Shown here: piece by piece, positions 46,046-54,111 of the stretch
Numbering within the stretch: position 1 is the stretch's first letter
Layout of the letters: every line of letters starts with the position of its first letter
Source: Lewinellaceae bacterium
GTDB lineage: Bacteria; Bacteroidota; Bacteroidia; Chitinophagales; Saprospiraceae
DNA length: 64,000 nt
NCBI GenBank assembly: GCA_020636045.1
Contig: JACJYP010000008.1
Span: 186,001 to 250,000, forward strand
Direction of reading: 5' to 3'
Translations under genes and position numbers: made by a program
Notes under the pieces: model-generated
The model's input: only the letters and a program-made list of their open reading frames with translations
What the model was told of the DNA's origin: nothing
Databases searched by the model: none

Positions 46046-46630
46046 TCAGTACGATGCGCCGAACAGCCGGTAGGCCAGAAATATCTGTTCCACGTTCTGG
46101 CGCGGGTCGTCGTAATCTTTGGCCAGTTTCGTGAAGGCGCGGTTGACGCGGATGCCGACACTCAGCCGGTTGCCGATCATGTATTCGGCGCCTGCGATCC
46201 AGGCGATCTCGGTTTTGTTGAACAGGTCTTTTCTGTCGTATTTCCCCTTGTCGTCACCTTCGGTGATCTTCAGTTTTGCATCCATGAGATACCCGAATTG
46301 TGCCCCTGCGTGTACGCTCAGGCGGTTAAAGACTTTGAATTTCACCGTGAGCGGTACATTCAGGTACAGGTGCCGCTGTTTGTAGTAATCCGTCTCCTTG
46401 TCGTCGACGCCCGATGCCGACAGCAATACCTCGGCCTGGGCCTGAAACCGTTCGCTGATGTTCATGGTGCTGAAGACACCGGCATGATAAAGCCATACGG
46501 ACTCGGCATCGCTGGTGCTGGTAAACGTACTGAGTTGGGGGCCGGCTTTTATGCCGAGATTAAAAGACTGGGCATGCAGGATGCCGGTGAGAAAAAGCGG
46601 GAGCAGTTGGAGCAGGATAAACCGTTTCAT
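46046..46630 (-). CDS. outer-membrane beta-barrel protein (PorT-like)
   Basis: 194 residues. Signal peptide 1-20 (GILHAQ). The remainder alternates short beta strands ending in aromatic residues and closes with VEQIFLAYRLFGASY, as in small 8-strand barrels annotated as PorT-family or OmpW-like. Family marks: FNLGIKAGPQLSTF at the start, YLNVPLTVKFKVFNRLSVHA. Role not known. It lies before the LytTR/LytS genes on the same strand, 133 bases upstream. Confidence 0.85.
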   Translation of the reverse strand: MKRFILLQLLPLFLTGILHAQSFNLGIKAGPQLSTFTSTSDAESVWLYHAGVFSTMNISERFQAQAEVLLSASGVDDKETDYYKQRHLYLNVPLTVKFKVFNRLSVHAGAQFGYLMDAKLKITEGDDKGKYDRKDLFNKTEIAWIAGAEYMIGNRLSVGIRVNRAFTKLAKDYDDPRQNVEQIFLAYRLFGASY

Positions 46631-46987
46631 TGTGTTGTTTTACAGGTTGATCGTGAATGAATGAGAAGTTCCATACCCGGCCTCCGAAAAGGTGCGGGTT
46701 TGTCCGGCGATCGCTTTTGCAGCAATTGTATCGTCTGAACGGTACAAATGTGCGGGCGCCGGCGTCCCTCCTGCAAATCCGTTGATTCTGCGGTACATTC
46801 ACTTATCCAGCGGCAACGCGAAGCCCCGGCACGGGTGAATCGTGCAGAAAAATGTTGCTTTTAGCCAATTGCGCGATTTTTCAAACACTACCGGCAGGCA
46901 CGCAACCCCGCAATGGTCCGGAACGTAGTAATTTTGACACCGCGGGAGTTGTATGCTCCCGGATTCCTTGCTTTAAACTTACTGAAC
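46631..46987. other. divergent spacer with plus-strand promoter
   Basis: 357 bases without a gene. TAATTTTG at 46929-46936 is an exact -7 element for the CotH gene (ATG 46988). On the other strand CACATTTG (46745-46752) is one mismatch off, a possible barrel promoter. Nothing else seen. Confidence 0.5.
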
Positions 46988-49345
46988 ATGCGCTATTTCT
47001 CCACCGGAGTGTTGACTCTGGCCTTTTGCATTGTGCTCATTCCGGCCTCCTATGCCCAAAACCTGCCTTCGCAGATGCGAATTTCGGATGACGGCCACAT
47101 GCTGCTCACGGGCGATCAGGCGCCCGGCGGCTTGTACGATTCTTCCATCATCCGCGCTATTTATCTCGATTTTTCGCAGCCCAATTACTGGAACCAACTG
47201 GTCGGCAATTACCAGTCGAAAACCGACCTCCCGGCTACTATGACAGTCGACGGCGAAATATATGACAGCGTGGGAGTGCGCTTCAAAGGCCAGACCTCGT
47301 ACAGTCAGACACAGAATTCGCAGAAGAAATCTTTCAATATCAGCACGGACTACGCTATTTCCGGCCAGAAACTGATGGGCTATAAAACCCTGAACCTGAA
47401 CAACTGCTTTCAGGACCCCTCTTTCCTGAGGGAAGTGTTCTACCAGAAACAGATCAGGCGGCATATTCCGGCGGCCAAATCCAACTATGTACAGTTGTTT
47501 ATCAATGGAGAGAACTGGGGTTTGTATCCAAATGTGCAGCAACTCAACAAGGATTACCTGAAAGAGTGGTTTTTCAGTGGCGACGGCATCAACTGGCGCG
47601 CCGACCGCCCGGATGGTTCGATCGGTGGCGGACCGGGCGGAGGCGGCTGGGGCGACGGCACCGCAGCCATTAATTACCTCGGAGCCGATACGGCGGCCTA
47701 CAAACCCTACTACACGCTGAAAAGCAGCGGACTTGACAATCCCTGGGATTACCTCGTAGCCGGCTGCGATGCCCTGAATAATACACCCGCAGCAGAACTT
47801 CCGCAGGTGCTGCCCAACTTTATCGACATCGACCGCACCTTGTGGTTTCTGGCTTCGGAAATCGCCTTTTCCGACGACGACAGCTATGTTTTCAAAGGCA
47901 AAATGGACTACTACGTGTACTATGAAGCCGAGACAGGCCGCCTCACACCGCTTGAATACGACGGAAACAGCGTCATGACGGGCAACCTTGCGAGCTGGAG
48001 CGCTTTTTACAATGCGAACAAAGTCAACTACCCGCTGCTGAACAAGATACTCGCCGTGCCGATCTGGCGCCAGCGCTACCTGGCGCATCTTCGCACGATC
48101 CTGGAAGAAGAACTGAACCCTGCGATCTGCAATCCCATGCTCGACCACTACAAGGCGATGATCGAGCCCCTGGTGCTGGCCGACCCTAAAAAACTGTACA
48201 GCAATACGCAATTCAACAATGAAGTCAATGCCCTGAAAACGTTTATCAACAACCGGCGCAATAACCTGCTCGGCAATGCGGAAGTCGCACAGACAGCCCC
48301 TGTCATTCAGGATGCGAATTTGTACAACCTGCAGGGCCAGTCGTGGGAGGCCCCGGAATCGGGAAAACAGGCATACGTCACCGCACAAGTGTCATCGGGC
48401 AACGGCATTTTCGGGGTCAACCTGTTCTTTGCTACAGGACTGGTCGGAAATTTCACGCCGTTGCAGATGTACGACGATGGTCAGCATCAGGACGGCGCAT
48501 CGGGCGACGGGCTCTATGGCGCAGTGCTTCCCGCCCAGAGTGCCGGCACCTGGGTGCGTTTCTACATCGAAGCCGTTGCAGGAAATACGGCGCGCTCGGT
48601 GTCGTACCTGCCTGTCGGCGCCGAACACGATGTATTTATTTACCGCGTGCAGTCATCCCTCGCGCCGGACGTTCCGGTTGCGATCAACGAACTGATGGCA
48701 TCCAATAACACAACCGTCGCCGATGAAGCGGGGCAATACGAGGACTGGATCGAATTGTTCAATAAATCTGATCAGGGGGTCGACCTCAGTGGATTTTTCC
48801 TGACGGATAATGCGGCCATTCCCGATAAATGGGAGATTCCGCAAAACACCGTCATTCCTGCCAACGGTTACCTGGTCTTCTGGGCCGACGAGGATGGTAA
48901 CGACGGCGACCTGCACTGCAATTTCAAACTTTCAGCAGGAGGAGAATTGCTTCAATTGCGCACGCCGGCGCTCGAATTGGTTGATTCCATGTCATTTGGC
49001 CCCCAGGTGACGGACATGGGATATGCCCGGGTGCCCAACGGTACAGGCAATTTCGTGATCCAGGCACCTACTTTTAACGGCAACAACGACGTGACTGCCG
49101 TTTCAGGCGTAACGCCCGGATCAACCGGATTCCATTTATTCCCCAATCCGGCCGGAACGGTCGTTTACATCAGAATGGAAGCGGCGGAACAAGCATCCAG
49201 ATTCGTGATCCGCGACCTCACGGGGAGGGCCGTTCTGGAACTGGAGCCAACAGCCACGCTCACGGAATTTTCCGTAAGCGACTGGCCGAAAGGCGTCTAT
49301 ACGGTGCAATGCGGACATCTGGTCAAAAAACTGCTCGTGCTTTAA
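46988..49345 (+). CDS. CotH kinase-like protein with lamin-tail domain and T9SS sorting signal
   Basis: 785 residues from the ATG at 46988, giving a signal peptide (IPASYAQ). CotH-type kinase domain (~70-430): SVGVRFKGQTSYSQTQNSQK at its start and LTPLEYDGNSVM in the active region. In spores CotH phosphorylates coat proteins; in Bacteroidota it is usually a secreted kinase-like enzyme. A lamin-tail domain (LTD, ~575-690; VAINELMASNNTTVADEAGQ, DWIELFNKSDQGVDLSGFFL) follows, and the C-terminal ~75 residues are a T9SS sorting domain (LFPNPAGTVVYI). A strong terminator hairpin follows. Confidence 0.9.
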   Translation: MRYFSTGVLTLAFCIVLIPASYAQNLPSQMRISDDGHMLLTGDQAPGGLYDSSIIRAIYLDFSQPNYWNQLVGNYQSKTDLPATMTVDGEIYDSVGVRFKGQTSYSQTQNSQKKSFNISTDYAISGQKLMGYKTLNLNNCFQDPSFLREVFYQKQIRRHIPAAKSNYVQLFINGENWGLYPNVQQLNKDYLKEWFFSGDGINWRADRPDGSIGGGPGGGGWGDGTAAINYLGADTAAYKPYYTLKSSGLDNPWDYLVAGCDALNNTPAAELPQVLPNFIDIDRTLWFLASEIAFSDDDSYVFKGKMDYYVYYEAETGRLTPLEYDGNSVMTGNLASWSAFYNANKVNYPLLNKILAVPIWRQRYLAHLRTILEEELNPAICNPMLDHYKAMIEPLVLADPKKLYSNTQFNNEVNALKTFINNRRNNLLGNAEVAQTAPVIQDANLYNLQGQSWEAPESGKQAYVTAQVSSGNGIFGVNLFFATGLVGNFTPLQMYDDGQHQDGASGDGLYGAVLPAQSAGTWVRFYIEAVAGNTARSVSYLPVGAEHDVFIYRVQSSLAPDVPVAINELMASNNTTVADEAGQYEDWIELFNKSDQGVDLSGFFLTDNAAIPDKWEIPQNTVIPANGYLVFWADEDGNDGDLHCNFKLSAGGELLQLRTPALELVDSMSFGPQVTDMGYARVPNGTGNFVIQAPTFNGNNDVTAVSGVTPGSTGFHLFPNPAGTVVYIRMEAAEQASRFVIRDLTGRAVLELEPTATLTEFSVSDWPKGVYTVQCGHLVKKLLVL

Positions 49346-49346
49346 G

Positions 49347-49398
49347 CAACGCAACCGGCAGGGAAACATGAACGGTACTTCCCCTGCCGGTTGCGTTG
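49347..49398 (+). terminator. long hairpin after the CotH gene
   Basis: CAACGCAACCGGCAGGG (49347-49363) pairs with CCCTGCCGGTTGCGTTG (49382-49398), a 17-bp perfect stem with an 18-base loop, then AAAAACC. No clear U-tract on the plus strand. Confidence 0.65.
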
Positions 49399-49420
49399 AA
49401 AAACCCGGATGAAATTATAG

Positions 49421-49600
49421 CGCGCTTAAGAAAGCGCCTGAAAACTTATTGTGAGGTAGAAAGGCGTATGCTTTGGAGGCAGACAAAGTTTGTTTTTGAG
49501 GGAATAGTCTTGCCCTGGTGACGAAAAAACAACCGTCGTATGCCTCCAAATGATGCGGCTTTATAACTGCAAGAGGTTTTCAGACGGTTTCTAATGCCCA
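49421..49600 (+). ncRNA. candidate rod-shaped structured RNA (6S-like shape), strand uncertain
   Basis: The spacer between the CotH and AAA-lipoprotein genes is an imperfect inverted repeat along its whole length. Left arm 49421-49499 versus right arm 49527-49600: exact complement TTTGGAGGCA (49472-49481) with TGCCTCCAAA (49541-49550), CTGAAAAC (49438-49445) with GTTTTCAG (49576-49583), plus further short helices, separated by small bulges, several closed by G-U pairs on the plus strand. The loop contains AGGG..CCCT. Such a long hairpin with internal bubbles is the shape of 6S RNA. No Rfam search could be run; strand and identity are inference. It could also be a transposon-derived inverted repeat. 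Confidence 0.5.
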
Positions 49601-49616
49601 AACCGCTTTGAGGTGC

Positions 49617-49624
49617 TACCTTCG
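49617..49624 (+). promoter_or_regulatory. near-consensus -7 element TACCTTCG
   Basis: One mismatch from TAnnTTTG, 20 bases before the TTG at 49644. It supports that start over a TTG at 49608. Confidence 0.4.
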
Positions 49625-49643
49625 TCCGGAAAAAGATAATCCG

Positions 49644-51272
49644 TTGAACATCCCGCTCCCTTCATCGAAGTTATTCCTGCTCCTTCTGCCCCTGCTGGTG
49701 GCAGGATGCTGGTTCAGCCTGCGCAATTCTCCCGATCCTCTTTGGCTGTATTCGGGAGATCTGCTGCGCGAAAACCACGTCATGATCGGCGAGGTGCCGG
49801 ACTCCCTGCAGCGGCTCTATTGCGAGCTGCACGACCTCCCTTATACGCCCGGCGATTCGACGGCATTCTGGCTGGTTTCCAACCCATATCTTTCGAATAT
49901 TGAATGGACCGGGTTTCGCGATTTTTGCCGCGAAGCGCAAAAGCATAATTTTCTCGTCGTGTCGGGCGTGACGGGCGTAGGCTCCACCAAGCAGACCAAG
50001 CACATGGCGCGCCTGCTGGCGGCCAACCCTGAAAACCTGATGGAGATCGATTGCGCCCCGCAGTTCGACCTCGAATACCATAAAAAATACATCGGCTACG
50101 AAGAAGAAGAACAGTTCATCCCCGGGAAACTGCTGGAGTTCTGGGATCATTGTTTCCAGCACCTCGATCAAAACTTCGTAGTAGTCGCCGACAACTTCGA
50201 CAAGATCAATCCCGAGACTTTTTTCGGGCCGGAACTCTGGGAGTCGCTCAGCAGTCCGCGCGATACTGCGGTCCTGGGAGGCAAACAGGTGGTCGTACCG
50301 CCAAATTTTTACTTTTTTTCCGTCACACACCTCGGTCCGGGTTCGCTGATCGAGATGAACGAGGAACATTTCAAACGCCTGGGAACCCAGTATATCCTCG
50401 ATCCGAACCCGCGTGAGTTACTTGCCTGGTGGCACCTGCAGGCCGATAAAATGGCGCGCAAACCGGATCAGGACGACCATGCGGAACGGTTGGAGGCCTT
50501 GCACGACAGCACCCAGCTGCAGCGGTATCTTTTTTACTTTCTGAAAGCCAACAAATTTATCCGCGAAACCTATGGAGACGGCTTTCAACTCGGACAGGGC
50601 AGCAACGTTCGATATTGTTACCGCGACGGCGACCTCTCGGAACTGAAGCGCGTCTGGCTCAACCACATCAACGCGCTCCACCCGCAGCGCCCGCTGACGG
50701 AAGACGACTTTTCACCCCTTGATTTTACCCTGCGGTCCGGCGGCCTGGAACGCGGCTCCAATTTTGTGGCCCGGCAGATCAAATTCCTGGAAGATACCGG
50801 CTACCTGGTAGAGATCACCATGGTAGGTACCACGGCCCTGCTTACCGCCCTGGCCGGCTGGTGGGTATTCCGCCGCCGCGAACAACTGATCCGGCGCTAC
50901 GGCGACCGCGCACAGCAGGTGTACGCAGGTTTTGAAAAACAACTGATCAGTGCGGAAGTGGCGGCCCGCCGCCTTGAGGACATCAAAAAAGAAGTAGATG
51001 ACCTCGTGCTGCGCCGAAAACTCGGTTATACGGAAGGGCTTTACTTTCTGGCCTTTATTGAAGACCGCGCCAAACGCATTGAATTTGCGCGCAACGTGAG
51101 CGAGAATTTTCTGGAACTCTTCAACGCGTTTATGGAAGACAATATCCTGACCGAAGGAGAATACATCAAACTCAAATTGTTCCTCCAGTCGATCCGACAC
51201 AAAATACCCTCCGAGATCTACGAGCAGTTCAGAGAAAAGGTGGAGCAGGCTTATGCTTCGCATCACGACTGA
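49644..51272 (+). CDS. lipoprotein with degenerate AAA/McrB-like domain and C-terminal membrane helix
   Basis: 542 residues from a TTG at 49644, chosen because it gives a lipoprotein signal peptide (MNIPLPSSKLFLLLLPLLVA, then G-Cys22, lipobox VAGC); no ATG lies upstream of the signal. Residues ~105-120 read VVSGVTGVGSTKQTKHMA, a P-loop-like segment with Ser before the Lys. Residues ~175-190 (FVVVADNFDKINPETFFG) resemble a Walker B region, and ~215-250 (VVPPNFYFFSVTHLGPGS) the sensor-1 region of McrB-type AAA proteins. A membrane helix lies at ~388-408 (GTTALLTALAGWWVF), followed by a charged cytoplasmic domain. So the AAA-like part would be periplasmic, where ATP is absent. Unrecognised otherwise. 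Confidence 0.6.
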   Translation: MNIPLPSSKLFLLLLPLLVAGCWFSLRNSPDPLWLYSGDLLRENHVMIGEVPDSLQRLYCELHDLPYTPGDSTAFWLVSNPYLSNIEWTGFRDFCREAQKHNFLVVSGVTGVGSTKQTKHMARLLAANPENLMEIDCAPQFDLEYHKKYIGYEEEEQFIPGKLLEFWDHCFQHLDQNFVVVADNFDKINPETFFGPELWESLSSPRDTAVLGGKQVVVPPNFYFFSVTHLGPGSLIEMNEEHFKRLGTQYILDPNPRELLAWWHLQADKMARKPDQDDHAERLEALHDSTQLQRYLFYFLKANKFIRETYGDGFQLGQGSNVRYCYRDGDLSELKRVWLNHINALHPQRPLTEDDFSPLDFTLRSGGLERGSNFVARQIKFLEDTGYLVEITMVGTTALLTALAGWWVFRRREQLIRRYGDRAQQVYAGFEKQLISAEVAARRLEDIKKEVDDLVLRRKLGYTEGLYFLAFIEDRAKRIEFARNVSENFLELFNAFMEDNILTEGEYIKLKLFLQSIRHKIPSEIYEQFREKVEQAYASHHD

Positions 51273-51935
51273 TCAGCGTCTGACATAAGGCGAATCGCTC
51301 AGCCAGAAACGCCAGGGCCAGTCCGCACAGGGACCTGCATAGTCTACCCCTACCCTTTTGCCGGCAGAAATGCCCTTATCAGGCACCCGGAAACCGTCAT
51401 CTTCTATCCAGAAAGGGGCATCTGCATCGAAAAAACGCTGTCCTGTCCATTTTGTAGACAAGCCAAGCGCATTTGCCAGGGCGCCGGGGCCGGTGGTTAG
51501 CCGCTGCATCTTTTTGGTCTCGCCAGCGAATTCAGGAGGAAAACCGCGGCGTTCCATCATATACCCAAGGCCTTCCAATGGCTCGCCCGCGCGGATCAGC
51601 ACGGCATGTGCCATCCCTTCCGGCGCCGTTACAACATTGAAAAGGTGGTGAATTCCGTAACAGAGATAGATATAAGCCCGCCCGCCTGACTGGAACATTA
51701 CTTCCGTACGGCTGGTGCGGCGGTTGTTCCATGCGTGACATGCCCGGTCATCGGGAGCGCGGTAGGCCTCCGTTTCCGTGATGCGGACCGCAGTTCGGGC
51801 GCCTTCGAATTGTGTGACGAGCACTTTCCCGAGTAAAGTCCGAGCCAGTTCCACGACATCGGTGCCGAGATAAAATGCCGGTGGCAACAGATCGCCCCTG
51901 TTTATATTTGATGTATCAAAAACATCTTTTGCCAT
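51273..51935 (-). CDS. 3-methyladenine DNA glycosylase (AAG/MPG family)
   Basis: 220 residues from the ATG at 51935. Removes alkylated purines from DNA. Family marks: LPPAFYLGTDVVELARTLLG, TAVRITETEAYRAPDDRACH (catalytic Glu in ITETEAY), MFQSGGRAYIYLCYGIHHLF, RLTTGPGALANALG, and the C-terminal PWRFWLSDSPYV. The start codon overlaps that of the divergent cupin gene: the palindrome CATG at 51933-51936 supplies both. The stop is 1 base from the end of the AAA lipoprotein gene. Confidence 0.93.
   Translation of the reverse strand: MAKDVFDTSNINRGDLLPPAFYLGTDVVELARTLLGKVLVTQFEGARTAVRITETEAYRAPDDRACHAWNNRRTSRTEVMFQSGGRAYIYLCYGIHHLFNVVTAPEGMAHAVLIRAGEPLEGLGYMMERRGFPPEFAGETKKMQRLTTGPGALANALGLSTKWTGQRFFDADAPFWIEDDGFRVPDKGISAGKRVGVDYAGPCADWPWRFWLSDSPYVRR
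51903..51910 (+). promoter_or_regulatory. -7 element TATATTTG
   Basis: Exact match within the 5' part of the divergent glycosylase gene, 24 bases before the cupin ATG at 51934. Confidence 0.5.
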
Positions 51936-52251
51936 GAAAATATCCGTTCGGGAAGCACTCCAAACCCTGGAACAGCACGAAGGTAAAACCTTCGCAGAAC
52001 TCTTTCGCCACGGCACACTCGCGGTGGAAATATACCGGCCGCAGGGGCGCGACCTACAACAACCGCATACACGCGATGAACTTTACGTTGTCATCAGCGG
52101 TAACGGCTTTTTCCAAAACGGCGATGTCAGGCATCCCTTCCAGCCGGGCGATGTATTGTTCGTCCCGGCCGGAAGGGAGCACCGTTTCACGGAATTTTCA
52201 GCGGATTTTGCGGTCTGGGTATTCTTTTACGGGCCGGAGGGAGGCGAATAA
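51934..52251 (+). CDS. small cupin-domain protein
   Basis: 105 residues. A single cupin barrel: EIYRPQGRDLQQPHTRDELY supplies the first metal motif (H and E), and GDVLFVPAGREHRF the second (His). The N-terminus (ISVREALQTLEQHEGKTFAE) is a short helical lead. Probably a metal-binding enzyme or a sugar-related sensor; function unknown. Shares start-codon bases with the DNA glycosylase on the opposite strand. Confidence 0.85.
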   Translation: MKISVREALQTLEQHEGKTFAELFRHGTLAVEIYRPQGRDLQQPHTRDELYVVISGNGFFQNGDVRHPFQPGDVLFVPAGREHRFTEFSADFAVWVFFYGPEGGE

Positions 52252-52266
52252 TGTTCTCCTTTCCCC

Positions 52267-52617
52267 TTATGCCGCAAGGTTTCCAGCCAGCACGCGGACT
52301 CGGTATTTGTACCAGGGTGCGTAAATACCCATGCGCATTTCGTGGCGGCCGCCGGTTTCCTTTTCACCCGAAACGAAGCGGGCAAGAATAGAAAGTGTGG
52401 CGTCCGTCGGGTTGATGCGTCCGGGATCTCCCTTTAGAATTGCATGGATATAGTTGCTGAGGGATTTGTGGCTGAGTAACTCTCCGGTGATCTCGTGGAT
52501 CATCCAGCTCAGGGTCTGGGCCTTGCCGTGGGGAAGTTTGGCAAGCGGTTCACCGAATGCTTTGGTGTAGACATCGGCGATCAGGGTGCGAAAAACAGTA
52601 AAATCTTTGGTTCCCAT
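52267..52617 (-). CDS. small helical protein, possible DNA-binding or adaptor domain
   Basis: 116 residues, cytoplasmic. The segment KLPHGKAQTLSWMIHEITGE then LLSHKSLSNYIHAIL reads as a helix-turn-helix-like unit seen at the N-terminus of larger proteins in Saprospiraceae-type genomes (helix, I-x-E-x-T-G, LSxxSL, Y/L). Here it stands alone with a short tail. Start ATG at 52617. No partner; the neighbouring cupin and T9SS genes give no hint. Function not known. Confidence 0.6.
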   Translation of the reverse strand: MGTKDFTVFRTLIADVYTKAFGEPLAKLPHGKAQTLSWMIHEITGELLSHKSLSNYIHAILKGDPGRINPTDATLSILARFVSGEKETGGRHEMRMGIYAPWYKYRVRVLAGNLAA

Positions 52618-52789
52618 CTGATTGGTTCGGTTTAAAGGATTGAAAGCAATTGTTTTCTCATTTGGCGGCCGGGATCAGATTTCCACCTGATTTCCATCCC
52701 GTTTCCAATTGTATAGTCGGATGAACCTGAAATTTGTGAATCGTTTTACACCACTTTTTTTTAAACCGCTTAAAATCACTCAAAAAATC

Positions 52790-54082
52790 ATGAAAAAATC
52801 CGTTTTTTCAATGCTTTTAGGCATTGTGTTCTGCTCTGCTCTGTACACCCAGCTCTCCGCACAATCGGGTGGCACCAATCCTCAACTCATCATGTACCGC
52901 TACAACAATTACCCGACCCAGCCTGCGCCGGTCTTTCAGGGTGATCTGTTGGGCACCTTGCGCTGGAACGGCCTTTCCGCCATCGGCGTCGGGGGCATCA
53001 TCACCGGTGCTTCCATTCAATCTTACGCGACCGGTCCCGTGAGCAACGGCATGCTGCCGGCCAATATGGTCTTCCGCACCGGCGCCCCTGATCAGCTCAA
53101 TCGTATGGTCATCACCTCTGAAGGCCTGGTCGGCATCGGCACGATGAATCCGCAATTCAACCTGCATACCGTCGGCAATACGCACACGACGGGCGACTTT
53201 TTCGGACGTATCCATATGGATGAAAACGGCGGCAACCCCGGCCCCGACACGTACACGGAAGAAGCCTATCTTGAATACAAATCCGGCGCCGCGCTGTCCG
53301 CGCCCGACGTAAGCCGTGGCGGCCTGCTGACCCTCGCACCCTCGGCAAATCAGGCAGGCGAGCGCGACCATCAGTTGTTTTTCAATGACGGCGGCATTTT
53401 CCACCGCTGGGGCGACGCACCCGCCAATACCTGGGCCGGCATGTGGCACAAACTCCTGACCGGCGAAGACATCCACGGAACGGAAAACCGGCTGGCCAAA
53501 TTCACAGGCCCCAACTCACTGGGCGACAGCCGCTTGTTCGACGACGGATCGCGCGTGGGGATCAACAACTTTGCACCTGCTTACGACCTCGATGTGACCG
53601 GCACTACCCGCATCACCGGCAACGCCTATGTCTCCGGCAATGTCGGCATCGGTACCACGACCCCGGGCGTCAAACTGGACGTCAACGGCGAATCGAACTT
53701 CAGCGGACGTATGAAGATCGGCGCAACAAACTACGCTACCGGCTACGCGCTGAGCGTTGGCGGCGGCATCATGGCAGAGGAAGTGCGTGTGCAATTGCAG
53801 CCCTGGCCCGATTACGTTTTTGAAAATGACTACGAATTGATGTCGCTGTCATCGGTAGAAGATTACATCGGCCAACACAAACACCTTCCGGGAGTTGCCT
53901 CCGCGAAAGAGGTTGCCGAATCGGGACTCGACCTCGGTCAGACGCAAAAAGTGCAAATGGAAAAGATCGAAGAGATCTTCCTGCACCTGATCGAACTGGA
54001 AAAACGCGTGCAGGCGCTTGAATCCGAGAACAAGGTTCTGAAGGCTGAAAACGAAGACCTGAAAGCCGCCAGCGGCAAATAA
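52790..54082 (+). CDS. tail-fibre-like secreted protein with C-terminal coiled coil
   Basis: 430 residues from the ATG at 52790, giving a signal peptide (LYTQLSAQ). Mid-region carries two VGIGT motifs (GLVGIGTMNPQFNLHTVGNT; GNVGIGTTTPGVKLDVNGES), typical of trimeric tail-fibre and adhesin-like beta-helices in Bacteroidota. The C-terminus (~380-430) is a coiled coil (EKIEEIFLHLIELEKRVQAL), preceded by the conserved HKHLPGVASAKEV also found before S74-type chaperone regions. No T9SS domain. It lies 29 bases before the subtilase gene in the same direction, so likely co-transcribed. Role: surface structure or attachment. Confidence 0.8.
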   Translation: MKKSVFSMLLGIVFCSALYTQLSAQSGGTNPQLIMYRYNNYPTQPAPVFQGDLLGTLRWNGLSAIGVGGIITGASIQSYATGPVSNGMLPANMVFRTGAPDQLNRMVITSEGLVGIGTMNPQFNLHTVGNTHTTGDFFGRIHMDENGGNPGPDTYTEEAYLEYKSGAALSAPDVSRGGLLTLAPSANQAGERDHQLFFNDGGIFHRWGDAPANTWAGMWHKLLTGEDIHGTENRLAKFTGPNSLGDSRLFDDGSRVGINNFAPAYDLDVTGTTRITGNAYVSGNVGIGTTTPGVKLDVNGESNFSGRMKIGATNYATGYALSVGGGIMAEEVRVQLQPWPDYVFENDYELMSLSSVEDYIGQHKHLPGVASAKEVAESGLDLGQTQKVQMEKIEEIFLHLIELEKRVQALESENKVLKAENEDLKAASGK

Positions 54083-54111
54083 TAACTGTCCACCTTATAA
54101 AATCCAATGGT

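Noticed and set aside
46979..48388. Minus-strand 469-codon frame opposite the CotH gene
   Set aside because: Shadow of the CotH gene; no signal, domain or promoter.
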